Positions 26,144-35,223 of a DNA stretch of 64,000 nt are shown one piece after another. This DNA is from Phycisphaeraceae bacterium (lineage in GTDB: Bacteria > Planctomycetota > Phycisphaerae > Phycisphaerales > UBA1924), in assembly GCA_015200025.1 (NCBI GenBank), contig CP054186.1:1116001-1180000 (forward strand). Direction: 5' to 3'. The first letter of the stretch is position 1; every line of letters starts with the position of its first letter. A program made the position numbers and the translations under genes. Under the pieces are notes generated by a model, which saw only the letters and a program-made list of their open reading frames with translations, made no database searches and had not been told where the DNA came from.

Positions 26144-26974
26144 ATGCCCCCGCGACACCCCGCGAAGAGTGGACTGGCCGTTATCCTCGCCGTTGTTCTC
26201 TCCGCGTGCGCCCCGACCACGACGACCATGCCCACCAACGACGCCACCACGACGACGCCGAGGACCCCGGGCATCCATCTCGGATCGATCGAGAGCGGCG
26301 GGTCGTCGATCCCGGCGGCGGTGTACCTGCCGCACGAGGTATCCGGCGGCACCCCGATGCCCTGTATCCTGTTTCTTCACGGGCGGGGCGAGTGCGGGAC
26401 CGACGGCCTCCGCCAGCTGACGCAAGGGGTCCCGCAGGCGGTGCTGAACCGACCGGACGAGTGGCCGTTCATCGTGCTGATCCCGCAGAAGCCCGACCCG
26501 TCGCGGCCGTGGGCGGATTATCACGGGCACCTCGACGCGTTGATCGAGCGGTCGGTGCGCACCCTCCCGATCGATCCCGAGCGGCTGTACCTGACGGGGC
26601 TGTCGCAGGGTGGGCACGGGGTGTGGCACTACGCGGCCCACCGCCCGGGCACCTTCGCCGCCATCGCCCCGGTCTGCGGGTTCCAGGATTGGCCGACCAC
26701 GCCAGGGCCCCGGCCTTCGCCGGCGTCGTCGACGGCGGCGCGGCTGGCCTCGGCGATCACGGGGCTGCCGGTGTGGGCCTTCCACGGCGAGGCGGACACG
26801 GTGGTCACGCCGGAGCACACGCGGGCGATGATCGCGGCGTTGCGCGAGGCCGGAGGGTCGCCCAGGGCGACGTTCTTCCCCGGCGTCGGCCACAACGCCT
26901 GGGACCCGGCCTACCGCAACGCACACGACGGGCTCACGCTCGCGTCGTGGTTCCTCAGTCACCGGCGGCGCTGA
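26144..26974 (+). CDS. Lipoprotein alpha/beta-hydrolase (esterase / PHB-depolymerase-like)
   Basis: A 276-residue protein with a lipoprotein signal (AVILAVVLSACAP; Cys at about residue 23) and a Thr-rich spacer. ILFLHGRGECGTDG supplies the oxyanion strand, YLTGLSQGGHGVW the GxSxG nucleophile, GEADTVVTPEH the acid and PGVGHNAWDPAY the histidine. It resembles predicted peptidases and feruloyl-esterase-like members of the alpha/beta-hydrolase fold. It begins nine bases after the aminopeptidase stop behind a GAGGGAAG ribosome-binding site, so the two are probably one operon. Substrate unknown; probably anchored on the outer face of a membrane. Confidence 0.83.
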   Translation: MPPRHPAKSGLAVILAVVLSACAPTTTTMPTNDATTTTPRTPGIHLGSIESGGSSIPAAVYLPHEVSGGTPMPCILFLHGRGECGTDGLRQLTQGVPQAVLNRPDEWPFIVLIPQKPDPSRPWADYHGHLDALIERSVRTLPIDPERLYLTGLSQGGHGVWHYAAHRPGTFAAIAPVCGFQDWPTTPGPRPSPASSTAARLASAITGLPVWAFHGEADTVVTPEHTRAMIAALREAGGSPRATFFPGVGHNAWDPAYRNAHDGLTLASWFLSHRRR

Positions 26975-26990
26975 GCGCGCCCGTTGGGGG

Positions 26991-28184
26991 TCAGGCGATG
27001 GTCGCCACGGGCGGCTCGAGCGGGAGCATCCGCGCGTATTCCATGAACTTCTCGTAGTTGGCCTTCAGCTCGGTCAGGCTGTCGCCCCCGAACTTCTCGC
27101 GCAGGCACCGGGCGACCTCGAACGAGGCGACGTTCTCGACGACGACGCTGGCCGCGGAGACCGCGCACACGTCCGACCGCTCGTAGCTGCTCATCTCGGG
27201 GGCCTTGGTGTTCAGGTCGACACTCGGCATCCCGCGGAGGAGGGTCGCGATGGGCTTCATCGCGCCCCGGACCACGACGGCCTCGCCGTTGGTCATGCCG
27301 CCCTCGGTCCCCCCGGCGTGGTTGGTGTCGCGCACAAACCCAAGGCACGGCTCGGCCTTGCGCGTCGGGTCCCAGCGGATCGGGTCGTGCACCTTGTGCC
27401 CGGGGAGGCCCGCGACGTCCTTGCCCAGCCCGATCTCGACGGCCTTGAACGCCTGGATGCCCATGACGGCGTACGCCAGCCTCGCGTCGAGCTTGAGGGT
27501 CCAGTCCATGCAGCTCCCCACCCCCGGGGGGCACCCGAAGATGTGCGTCTCGACGAGCCCGCCCACCGTGTCCTTGTCGATCTTGGCCCGGCGGATGATC
27601 TCGCACTGAGCGGTGGTCACGGCCGGATCCGGGCAATAGGTCTCGCTCGCGTCGCGGAGCGTCCGGAGTTCGCGCCAGTTCTCCCGCGTCACGGCGGCCG
27701 TGGTCGCCGCGTCGAGGATCGAGCGCACGAACCCGAACGACTCGATCCCGAACTCGCGGAGCAAACAACGCGCCAGGGCGCCGGCCGCCACACGGCTGGC
27801 CGTCTCGCGGGCGCTGGCGCGTTCGAGCGTCTCCCGGCAGTCCGTGGTCAGCCACTTGATGCTCCCGGCCAGGTCGGCGTGCCCGGGCCTGGGTCGATAG
27901 ACCGGCGGGGTCTTCGCGAGGTCGTCGATCCTCGAATCGTGGTTGCTGATCTGGAGCACCAACGGGCTCCCGATCGACCTGCCCCGGCGAACCCCGGTCA
28001 GGACGGTCGCGGTGTCCTCCTCGATCCGTTGGCGGCCGCCCCGCCCGTACCCACCTTGCCGGCGCCGGAGTTCGGCGTTGATGAGATCGAGATCGACGGG
28101 GACTCCCGCGGGCAACCCGGTAACGATCACGACCAACGCCGCCCCGTGGCTTTCCCCCGCGGTCTGGTAGTTCAGCTGCGACAT
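26991..28184 (-). CDS. aroC: Chorismate synthase
   Basis: A 397-residue enzyme that converts 5-enolpyruvylshikimate 3-phosphate to chorismate using reduced FMN, the last common step of aromatic amino acid synthesis. Conserved segments are AGESHGAALV, GYGRGGRQRIEEDTATVLTGVRRG, PRPGHADLAGSIKW, ERASARETASRVAAGALA, DTNHAGGTEGGMTNGE (FMN and substrate loop) and a C-terminal SYERSDVCAVSAASVV block. The length is at the long end of the bifunctional/monofunctional range. It converges with the esterase gene, and no other aro genes are adjacent. Confidence 0.95.
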   Translation of the reverse strand: MSQLNYQTAGESHGAALVVIVTGLPAGVPVDLDLINAELRRRQGGYGRGGRQRIEEDTATVLTGVRRGRSIGSPLVLQISNHDSRIDDLAKTPPVYRPRPGHADLAGSIKWLTTDCRETLERASARETASRVAAGALARCLLREFGIESFGFVRSILDAATTAAVTRENWRELRTLRDASETYCPDPAVTTAQCEIIRRAKIDKDTVGGLVETHIFGCPPGVGSCMDWTLKLDARLAYAVMGIQAFKAVEIGLGKDVAGLPGHKVHDPIRWDPTRKAEPCLGFVRDTNHAGGTEGGMTNGEAVVVRGAMKPIATLLRGMPSVDLNTKAPEMSSYERSDVCAVSAASVVVENVASFEVARCLREKFGGDSLTELKANYEKFMEYARMLPLEPPVATIA

Positions 28185-28317
28185 GCCCTCACAATAGCCC
28201 GCGGGGTGAACCCCAACTCCTCCCCAACACCCGGACTTCCCGCGTGCCGGTCCGCTCGCTATCCTGTCGGCTTCACCCTCCCGGGCGGCGTGGACGCCCG
28301 GAGCAAGGAACCCCGAG

Positions 28318-28974
28318 ATGACCCCCTCGGCCTCGCAGGCTCAGACCCAAGCGGCCCCTTCCCGCCACCCGAGCCCCACGCCCAACGCGTTGTCGGCCCC
28401 CGCCAAGTCGTTCCTCTTCTTCACCGAGTTTTTCCGATCCCCGCGCCAGTTGGGCGCGTGGTTCTCGAGCCCGCCGAGGGTCGCGCGGGCGCTGGCCGAG
28501 CACCTCGGGCTCGAGAACGCGCGGGCGGTCGCGGAGCTGGGCCCGGGGACGGGGCCGGTGACGGCCGAGGTGCTCCGTCTGATCCCGCCCTCGTGCCGGT
28601 TCTTTGCGATCGAGAAGAACGAGCGGCTGGCGAACGAGTTCCGTCGGCGGTTCCCGGGGGTTGATCTGGTGGAGGGTTCGGCCTCGGAATTGATCCGGCA
28701 CAGCCGCGAGCGCGAGATGCTCCCCCTCGACGCGGTGGTCAGCTCGCTGCCTTGGATCCTGTTCCCCAAGGACCTGCAGCGGGAGATGATCCGGGATGTC
28801 GCGTCGGCGCTCAAGCCCGGGGGTCGATTCAGCATGATCACGTACCGGGCGCGGGGGCTGCCGCTGGTCCGCCGGTTGCTGGACCTGGTCCACGAGACCT
28901 TCTCGGTGGTCGAGGGCCCGATCGTCGTTCGTTCTCGCCTCTCGCCGGCGTACATCTACCGGTGCACGAAGTAA
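28318..28974 (+). CDS. SAM-dependent methyltransferase, PmtA-like
   Basis: A 218-residue class I methyltransferase. AVAELGPGTGPVTAEVL (about residues 71-87) is motif I, FFAIEKNERLANEF motif II, DAVVSSLPWILFP motif IV and LKPGGRFSMITYRARGLPLVRRLL the later strand. The opening FFTEFFRSPRQLGAWFSSPPRVARALA closely resembles bacterial phospholipid N-methyltransferases (PmtA), which make phosphatidylcholine from phosphatidylethanolamine, and related KsgA-like proteins. The first 30 residues are Ser/Pro/Ala-rich. ATG is preceded by AAGGA at eight bases. A role in lipid methylation is likely but not proven. Confidence 0.75.
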   Translation: MTPSASQAQTQAAPSRHPSPTPNALSAPAKSFLFFTEFFRSPRQLGAWFSSPPRVARALAEHLGLENARAVAELGPGTGPVTAEVLRLIPPSCRFFAIEKNERLANEFRRRFPGVDLVEGSASELIRHSREREMLPLDAVVSSLPWILFPKDLQREMIRDVASALKPGGRFSMITYRARGLPLVRRLLDLVHETFSVVEGPIVVRSRLSPAYIYRCTK

Positions 28975-28998
28975 GCCCCGCCCGTCCGCGGCGGGGCT
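28975..28998. terminator. GC-rich hairpin between convergent genes
   Basis: GCCCCGCC and GGCGGGGC flank a seven-base loop immediately after the methyltransferase stop, and the 3' arm overlaps the stop codon of the asparagine synthetase gene on the other strand. There is no U-tract on either strand, so this is a possible bidirectional pause or 3'-end-stabilising hairpin rather than a classical terminator. Confidence 0.35.
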
Positions 28999-30895
28999 AG
29001 AGCCCCAACCCGTCACCCCACAGGTCGAGGACGAGGAGGAGCCACAGGCGGTGGGCGTGATCACGCCGCCCGGAGAGGTGCTCGTCGAGCAACGCCCGGA
29101 CACGTGGCATCGAGACGGGGAGGACGGACCGGACGGCGTGGAGCGCGTCGGGGCGTGCCAGGCGGTCACGGACCACGCGCCCGAGGCCGCCGAAATCATC
29201 ACGGATCCAGGCCCCCACGGGGATGGCGAACCCGCGTTTGGGCCCCAAGGCCAGCGGCGCGGGGAGCACGCGCGAGGCCTCGAGCCTGAGGGCTTTCTTC
29301 CCGTACGCGGGTGATTCGCCGCCCATGGACCACGCGACGACGTCCTTGGCGAGAAACGGCGCACGGACTTCGAGCGCGACGGACATGGAGGCGGTATCGA
29401 CCTTCCGGAGCAGGTCACCCGGGAGGTAATGGTCAAAGTCCCACCGCGGGGCGTCGGCGCCGGCGTCGGCGATCCGGGCACGCCAGAGGGCGTCCCACTC
29501 GCGGACCCCCCCGGCCCGCTCGCCGCCGAGCAGGGCCGACGCTTCCTCGCTCGGGAACACGGCGACGAGGTCGGCGTACCCCCACCCGCGTGCCGCGCGG
29601 ACGAGCCGGTTCCACATCACCCCTCGGGGTCCGGCGGCGTTCTCCGGGAGCGACGGCATCGCGCGCAGGGCGGGGCCGAAACGTTCGAGCCACCGGGCCG
29701 CGGCGTAGCGCCGGTACCCGCCGAAGAGTTCGTCGGCGCCGTCGCCCGAGAGCGCCACGATGACGTGCTCTCGGGCAGCCCGGCTGACCCAATAGGTGGG
29801 CAGCAGCGAGCTGTCGCCCAGGGGGAGGCCGAGCTGCGCGATGAGCCGCTCGAGGTCGGCGGCGGGCTCGCCCGCGCAGTCGAGGGTGGTGTGCGACGTC
29901 CCCAGGTGACGCGCCGCCCCGCGGGCGTTCGCGGACTCATCGAGCCCGGCGGCGGGCATCCGCACGGTGAAGGTCTTGAGACCCCCGCCCAGGGCGCGGT
30001 TGGCGGCGGCGGCGATCAGCGGGGAGTCGATCCCGCCCGAGAGGAAGCAGCCCAGGGGGACGTCGGCCTCGAGCCGGCTCGCCACGGCACGTTCGACCAT
30101 CGCCCACGCCTCCTGTCCCTCGCGAGCGGGGTCGCCGGTCTCTGGCCGTGAACGCCGCGCGGGCCAATCGGTGTGCCGCCCCGAGTCGATGGCCCAGCCG
30201 TCGCGGGCGTCGAACCCGATCCACCCGCCGGGGGGGACCTCCTCGATACCCCGGAAGGGGGTGCCCCGGGCGAACCCCATGACGGTCCACTCGAACATGG
30301 ACCCGGGCGAGAGGGCGACCCCCGCGCCGGCGGCCCGCCGTGCGGCGATCAGGGCGGGCACGGCGCTGGAGCTGGCCACCACGTCGCCCACGCCATCGCG
30401 GGTGAAGCGGGTGTAATACAGGGGTTTCTCGCCCGCGCCGTCGCGCGCGAGCGTCAGCGTGCGGTCTCGCTCGTCCCAGACCGCGACGGCGAACATGCCG
30501 TCGAGGCGGGCGAGGAGGTCGCGTCCCCACGCGAGCCACCCGATGGCAAGGGCCTCGGTGTCGCTGTGGTCGCTCTGGAAGGGCACGCCGGTGTGCCGGA
30601 GTTGGCCCCGGATATCGCGATGGTTATAAAGGCAACCGTTGAAGACGACGGTGACGGGCCCCCGGGTCAGGGGTTGTGCCCCGCCGGTGTGATCGAGGAT
30701 GGAGAGGCGGCGGTGGGCGAGCACGACGCCGGGCCCGGAACCCGTCGGGTCGTGTCGGCGCCAGACCCCGGAGCCGTCGGGCCCGCGGTGGGCCACGGCC
30801 CGGTCCATGGCCGAGACCCACGCGGCCGATTCTTCGTCGGCGCGAGGTTCCCGGGCCTTGGCCCCGACGAACGCGATCGCGTTGATCCCGCACAC
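28997..30895 (-). CDS. asnB: Asparagine synthase (glutamine-hydrolysing)
   Basis: A 632-residue enzyme starting with GTG so that Cys2 (MCGINAIAF) is the N-terminal nucleophile of a class II glutaminase domain (RGPDGSGVW, LAHRRLSILD). The synthetase half has the ATP-pyrophosphate loop FLSGGIDSPLIAAAA (about residue 285), LSGDGADELFGGYRRY and LRKVDTASMSVALEVRAPFL. The canonical NGEIYN motif of the glutaminase domain reads NGCLYN, so the glutamate that contacts glutamine in E. coli AsnB is a cysteine. Glutamine use may be weakened or altered. The gene converges with the methyltransferase gene. Confidence 0.9.
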   Translation of the reverse strand: MCGINAIAFVGAKAREPRADEESAAWVSAMDRAVAHRGPDGSGVWRRHDPTGSGPGVVLAHRRLSILDHTGGAQPLTRGPVTVVFNGCLYNHRDIRGQLRHTGVPFQSDHSDTEALAIGWLAWGRDLLARLDGMFAVAVWDERDRTLTLARDGAGEKPLYYTRFTRDGVGDVVASSSAVPALIAARRAAGAGVALSPGSMFEWTVMGFARGTPFRGIEEVPPGGWIGFDARDGWAIDSGRHTDWPARRSRPETGDPAREGQEAWAMVERAVASRLEADVPLGCFLSGGIDSPLIAAAANRALGGGLKTFTVRMPAAGLDESANARGAARHLGTSHTTLDCAGEPAADLERLIAQLGLPLGDSSLLPTYWVSRAAREHVIVALSGDGADELFGGYRRYAAARWLERFGPALRAMPSLPENAAGPRGVMWNRLVRAARGWGYADLVAVFPSEEASALLGGERAGGVREWDALWRARIADAGADAPRWDFDHYLPGDLLRKVDTASMSVALEVRAPFLAKDVVAWSMGGESPAYGKKALRLEASRVLPAPLALGPKRGFAIPVGAWIRDDFGGLGRVVRDRLARPDALHAVRSVLPVSMPRVRALLDEHLSGRRDHAHRLWLLLVLDLWGDGLGL

Positions 30896-31086
30896 GGCCA
30901 GAGGATACCGGTTTCATCACCGCACAGCGGCCAAAGAGGCGTCGGCGCTCGAACATCCGGGTTGCCCGCGCCGAAGAGATCCGCATAATGACGGTCCCAA
31001 GCCGCGAGCCCCGGGCACCCGAGCGGGTGCCACGGCCCGCGATGGAGCACCCCCGGCCTTTCACGCCGGGCACCGCGAGGACGAGT

Positions 31087-33858
31087 ATGAAGAGCCACAC
31101 CCGCCCGATGTGCCTCGCCCTGATGGCGGGCGCGGTCCTTACGCTGTGGTCGCCGGCCTCTCGGGCGAACGACAACCCGGTGATCCTGCAGTGGTTCGAG
31201 ACGCGGTGGACCGATATCGAGCGCCGGATGCCGGATTTCTTCCTGGCGGGGTACGGGGCGGTGTGGCTGCCCCCGCCGAGCAAGGCGTGGGCGTCGGGCT
31301 CGGCGGGGTACGACCCGTTCGAGCGGTTCGACCTGGGGACGCCGCAATCGCCCACGGCGTACGGGACCGAGTCGGCGTTCCGGGCGATGATCGACGAGTT
31401 CAAGCGCGCGAACGCGGAGGTGTACGTCGACGCGGTGCTGAACCACAACTCGCAGCGCAACGCGAGCGCGGGGTTCCAGGCGGCGGGCGGGTGGCCCGGG
31501 TTCTGGATGGCGCCGAGCAACCCGCCGGTCGACAAACTGCCGACGTCGAACTGGGGCGATTTCCACAACGGGATCGCGTCGGGTTACTTCCAGTCGGAGG
31601 ACCCCAACGGGCCGAGGTACGACCTGCACCGCGGCGACCTGGTGGCGCTGGTGGATATCGCGCAGGAATCCAACCACGTCTTTATCCGCCATCCGGTCGC
31701 GGAGGGAAACCCGCAGAACATCCCGGCGGGGACGCTCTGGAACCGCCCGGACCCGATCAACCATCGCGCGTACCCGGACCGAGACCTGCCGCCGATGAGT
31801 GTGGTCAACCCCGGGACGGCGCGCGCGCCGGGGGTCAACAACTTCACGTTCTACCCGTTCAACCCGGGCGAGCCGATGGCGGGGGACCCCGTGGCGGACA
31901 ACGCGACGGGCCTGCTGATGCGGTGGACGCAGTGGATGATGGACGTTCACCGGGTGGACGGGTTCCGGCTCGACGCGATCAAGCACGCCCCGCCGTGGTT
32001 CTGGGACACGTTCTACGACTCGGTCGTTCACAACCGGCGCGTGCTCCCGGACGGGCGGCGGGTGACGGCGTTCAGCTTCGGGGAGTGCGTCGAGGGCCCG
32101 TCGTTCACGTTCAACAACTACATCCGCAAGGACGCCTTCGGCAACCGCGACGCCCTGGACCTCACGGGCTCGGGGGCGCTGCGCGACATCCTCAACGGGG
32201 GGGGCCTGGGCAACTGGCTCAACGTCCTCCAGTCGCACCTCGATAACGGCGACGACAGCGACAACAACGGGTCCATCGGCGTCAACCACGTGTTCAGCCA
32301 CGACAACGGGACCGCGGGTGACGGCTCCGCGACGCCGCCCAACCCGACCGTCCGGCAGATGGGCTACTTCACGAACGCCTACGTGCTCCTGCGCACCGGC
32401 AAACCCAAGATCTATCACAACGGCCGCGGGGTCGCCCGCTCGGGGGGGTTCTGGCCCCGGCAGGGCATCACGACCGCGCTGGGCGTGGACCCGGTGACCA
32501 ATACGCCCGACGCGAGCATCACGCGGCTGGTCAACCTCCACAACTGGTACGCGCGGGGCGCCTGGACGGTCTCGAACATCGATCAGGGGCAGGCGAACAT
32601 CGGGCTGAGCGACGTGATCATCTTCGAGCGCCGGCAGTCGCTGGGCGGCGGGCAGTTCTCGGGGAACATCCTCGTCGGGGTGAACGACAGCTTCGCGACC
32701 GGGTTCGACCAGCGGACGGTCCAGACGTCGTTCGGGGCAAACCAGAGGCTGCTGGAGGTCACGGGGAACGCCACCGACCCGGCCGTCGACCCGACGGACC
32801 AGATCTTCGACGTGGTGACGACCGACGCGCAAGGCCGTGCGACGATCCGGGTCCCGCGGAACCGGACGGGGACGACGGACCACGGTCGGGGGTACGTGGC
32901 GTACGCGCCGGCGGTGCCCGGGGGCACGCTGGAGGTGACGCCGACGAGCGGGCTGCTCAGCGCCGATCCGATCGCCGCTCCCTCGGCTCGCCGGCGGATC
33001 GCGGCGGTCCCGGTCATCACCGCGCCGACGTTCGAGGTCCGCCTGACGACGGTGAACGGCGACCCCGGCGCGGGCTCCAACGCCAACGCCGACGACAACG
33101 CCGTCTTCCGTTTCAACCAGGGGTTCGTCGACCTCAACGGCAACGGCGCCGTTGATATCGACGGGTTCAACGGGATCGTCCCCGGGTACGAGCAGTTCGT
33201 CACGCAGCGCCAGCCCCTGGCGGGGACGAACAACGCGAACGGCCTGTACCGCCAGACGATCGACGCCTCGCTCCTGCCCGAGGGGTTCAACTACCTCTCC
33301 GTCGTCGCGTTCCGGAAGCGCAACCCGGGCGAGAGCCCGCTGTTCCGTGAGTTCCGGTCGGTCGTGTACGTCGATCGGCTCCCGCCCGCGGCCGCCTTCG
33401 TCAACCCGCCGTCGGTCGTCACGACGACCTCGCGGTTGTTCGAGGGGCGGTCGTTGGACCGCACGGCGACGCGGATGCACATCATCCTGAACGTGCCCCC
33501 GGGGGCCGACCCGCTCGACCCGGCGTACTCCTCGATCCCCACGCTGGCGACGCGCACCGACCGGCTCGACTGGTCGCGGACGCTCACCGGGCTGACCCAC
33601 GGGTGGCACACGGCGACGCTGACGGCGTTCGAAGAGTCGGGCCGCGGGTCGGCGACCGTGCACGAGTTCTTCGTCGACCGGTGCCCGGCGGACTTCAACC
33701 GCGACGGGTTCATCGATTTCTTCGACCTCGACGCCTTCGTGCTCTGCTTCGAGGGCGGGGAATGCCCCGAAAGTCGATCGGCGGACTTCAACGGCGATGG
33801 CTTCGTCGATTTCTTCGACCTCGACGCGTACATCGTGGCCTTCGAGGGCGGGTGCTGA
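31087..33858 (+). CDS. Secreted GH13 alpha-amylase-type enzyme with GC-dockerin tail
   Basis: A 923-residue exported protein starting at ATG 31087 after GAGG, with a signal peptide ending near SRAND. Residues about 25-450 form a GH13 (beta/alpha)8 barrel: VYVDAVLNHNSQ (region I), VDGFRLDAIKHAP with the nucleophile Asp (II), FSFGECVEG with the acid/base Glu (III) and HVFSHDNGT with the transition-state Asp (IV). Residues 450-850 are beta-rich accessory regions. The C terminus has two Ca loops, DFNRDGFIDFFDLDAF and DFNGDGFVDFFDLDAY, and ends in Gly-Cys, the GC-type dockerin. It probably degrades alpha-glucan outside the cell, held by the dockerin. Confidence 0.88.
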   Translation: MKSHTRPMCLALMAGAVLTLWSPASRANDNPVILQWFETRWTDIERRMPDFFLAGYGAVWLPPPSKAWASGSAGYDPFERFDLGTPQSPTAYGTESAFRAMIDEFKRANAEVYVDAVLNHNSQRNASAGFQAAGGWPGFWMAPSNPPVDKLPTSNWGDFHNGIASGYFQSEDPNGPRYDLHRGDLVALVDIAQESNHVFIRHPVAEGNPQNIPAGTLWNRPDPINHRAYPDRDLPPMSVVNPGTARAPGVNNFTFYPFNPGEPMAGDPVADNATGLLMRWTQWMMDVHRVDGFRLDAIKHAPPWFWDTFYDSVVHNRRVLPDGRRVTAFSFGECVEGPSFTFNNYIRKDAFGNRDALDLTGSGALRDILNGGGLGNWLNVLQSHLDNGDDSDNNGSIGVNHVFSHDNGTAGDGSATPPNPTVRQMGYFTNAYVLLRTGKPKIYHNGRGVARSGGFWPRQGITTALGVDPVTNTPDASITRLVNLHNWYARGAWTVSNIDQGQANIGLSDVIIFERRQSLGGGQFSGNILVGVNDSFATGFDQRTVQTSFGANQRLLEVTGNATDPAVDPTDQIFDVVTTDAQGRATIRVPRNRTGTTDHGRGYVAYAPAVPGGTLEVTPTSGLLSADPIAAPSARRRIAAVPVITAPTFEVRLTTVNGDPGAGSNANADDNAVFRFNQGFVDLNGNGAVDIDGFNGIVPGYEQFVTQRQPLAGTNNANGLYRQTIDASLLPEGFNYLSVVAFRKRNPGESPLFREFRSVVYVDRLPPAAAFVNPPSVVTTTSRLFEGRSLDRTATRMHIILNVPPGADPLDPAYSSIPTLATRTDRLDWSRTLTGLTHGWHTATLTAFEESGRGSATVHEFFVDRCPADFNRDGFIDFFDLDAFVLCFEGGECPESRSADFNGDGFVDFFDLDAYIVAFEGGC

Positions 33859-33882
33859 TGCGGCGTAGGGTCGCCGAGGCCG

Positions 33883-35223
33883 TTACCTCGGCGCCGCGGC
33901 GGGCGGCGCGGGCGAGAGCAGCAGCAGGGGCGTGTGGAGCACCACCCGGTCCTGGATGGGCCCGCGTTCGCCCGGGTCGATGGTCACGCGGAGCCTGGGC
34001 TCGGGCCCTCCCCTGGGGACGCTGATCTCCGTGTTGATCTCGACGCCCGGGGAGCCCTCGTGGAGCCGCTGCCTCGTGACGACCCGCGCGGCTCCGCCCT
34101 CGATGAGTTCGACGACGAGCACGCAATCGCCCCAGACGCGTGAGGTCGTGGGGAGCTCGGCGTAGGCCGCGAACCTCGCGGCGCGCCGCGGGAGCACCCA
34201 CTCGACGGTCATGGGCCCCGGGAGCGTGATGTCCGCGAGCCCCATGGGCGTGGTCGTCGGGTCGGCGCTCAGTTCGATGGGCGGGGCCCACCCGCGCCCT
34301 TCGGAGGGGGCCTGGCGTGCCGGCGCGATGGACGCGAGCGTCTGGAGCATCCCCATGTCGAAGGCCGCCGCGTGGATCTGCGCGAAAGGCATCTTGAGGG
34401 CGAAGCCCGGGAGCGGACCGGAGCCCTCAGCCCGGGTGACCAGCATCGTGGTGGACCTAGGTCCGGCGTCGGACTCGATGGCGTCGAAGGGGAGGATGGT
34501 GCCGTCGTCGAGCCAGACGCACGATCGGGGCCACGGTGTCGCGGGGTTCGCGAAGCTCGCCTCACGCACGCGCGACAGCGGCACGGTCCTGGGCTTGCCC
34601 CCGACCTCGATGACCACCGGGTCCGACATCGCGTTGATGAACCCATCCAGCACGTCGCCGTTGACGAGGGTGAGACGGTCGGAAGCCCGGGCGGGCGCGG
34701 GGGTCGTCGACGTCTCGGCCCCCGCGTGCCTCAGCGCGACCGAGGCGAGCGCATCGAGCGGGAGCCGGAGCGGGCCGAGCAGCGGCGATTCCCAGAGGAG
34801 GATCTGCCCCTGGTCGGACGCGCCGGCGTAGCGGCCGTTGAACGCCGATCGTGTCACCAAGGTGACCAGACCTTCGGGTGAAGGATCGTCAGCCCCGGGC
34901 TGGAGGAGTTCGGAGCCGGTCGGCACGGGCGCGGGGAGGGTTCGTGGAGAGAAGATCGCGAGGAGTTGATCGCGCGGCACGCGGTGGGCCGTCCCGTCGG
35001 GCGCGAGCCCCTGCAATCCCTCGGCGTCGATCCGCTGGACCACGAGAGTCGAGCGGGTGAGGTCCGTGGACACGATGATCCTCGCGTCGCCGGCTTGCCC
35101 CACCGCCACCCCCACCCCCCCCACCATCGTCCCGACGACCGCGAGGGGCGACCGGGACGGGCGCAAGGCGGCGGTCGGCGGGCGGACCGAGGGTGAGACG
35201 TTGTCGGGGCGTGCGTGGGTCAT
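33883..35223 (-). CDS. Hypothetical exported protein with NPCBM-like C-terminal domain
   Basis: A 446-residue protein starting at ATG 35223 in an ATGA overlap with the prenyltransferase-repeat gene. A longer open frame running upstream through that gene is an artefact. Residues 25-47 are weakly hydrophobic, perhaps a signal or anchor. The C-terminal 130 residues (ARFAAYAELP ... WGDCVLVVELIEGG ... GVEINTEISVPRGGPEPRLRVTID) resemble the beta-sandwich NPCBM/NEW2 putative carbohydrate-binding module common in planctomycetes. The middle contains a repeated feature in which a regulated value is compared with a position (LTLVNGDVLDGFI). It is the last gene of the DUF58/BatA operon. Function unknown. 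Confidence 0.7.
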   Translation of the reverse strand: MTHARPDNVSPSVRPPTAALRPSRSPLAVVGTMVGGVGVAVGQAGDARIIVSTDLTRSTLVVQRIDAEGLQGLAPDGTAHRVPRDQLLAIFSPRTLPAPVPTGSELLQPGADDPSPEGLVTLVTRSAFNGRYAGASDQGQILLWESPLLGPLRLPLDALASVALRHAGAETSTTPAPARASDRLTLVNGDVLDGFINAMSDPVVIEVGGKPRTVPLSRVREASFANPATPWPRSCVWLDDGTILPFDAIESDAGPRSTTMLVTRAEGSGPLPGFALKMPFAQIHAAAFDMGMLQTLASIAPARQAPSEGRGWAPPIELSADPTTTPMGLADITLPGPMTVEWVLPRRAARFAAYAELPTTSRVWGDCVLVVELIEGGAARVVTRQRLHEGSPGVEINTEISVPRGGPEPRLRVTIDPGERGPIQDRVVLHTPLLLLSPAPPAAAPR

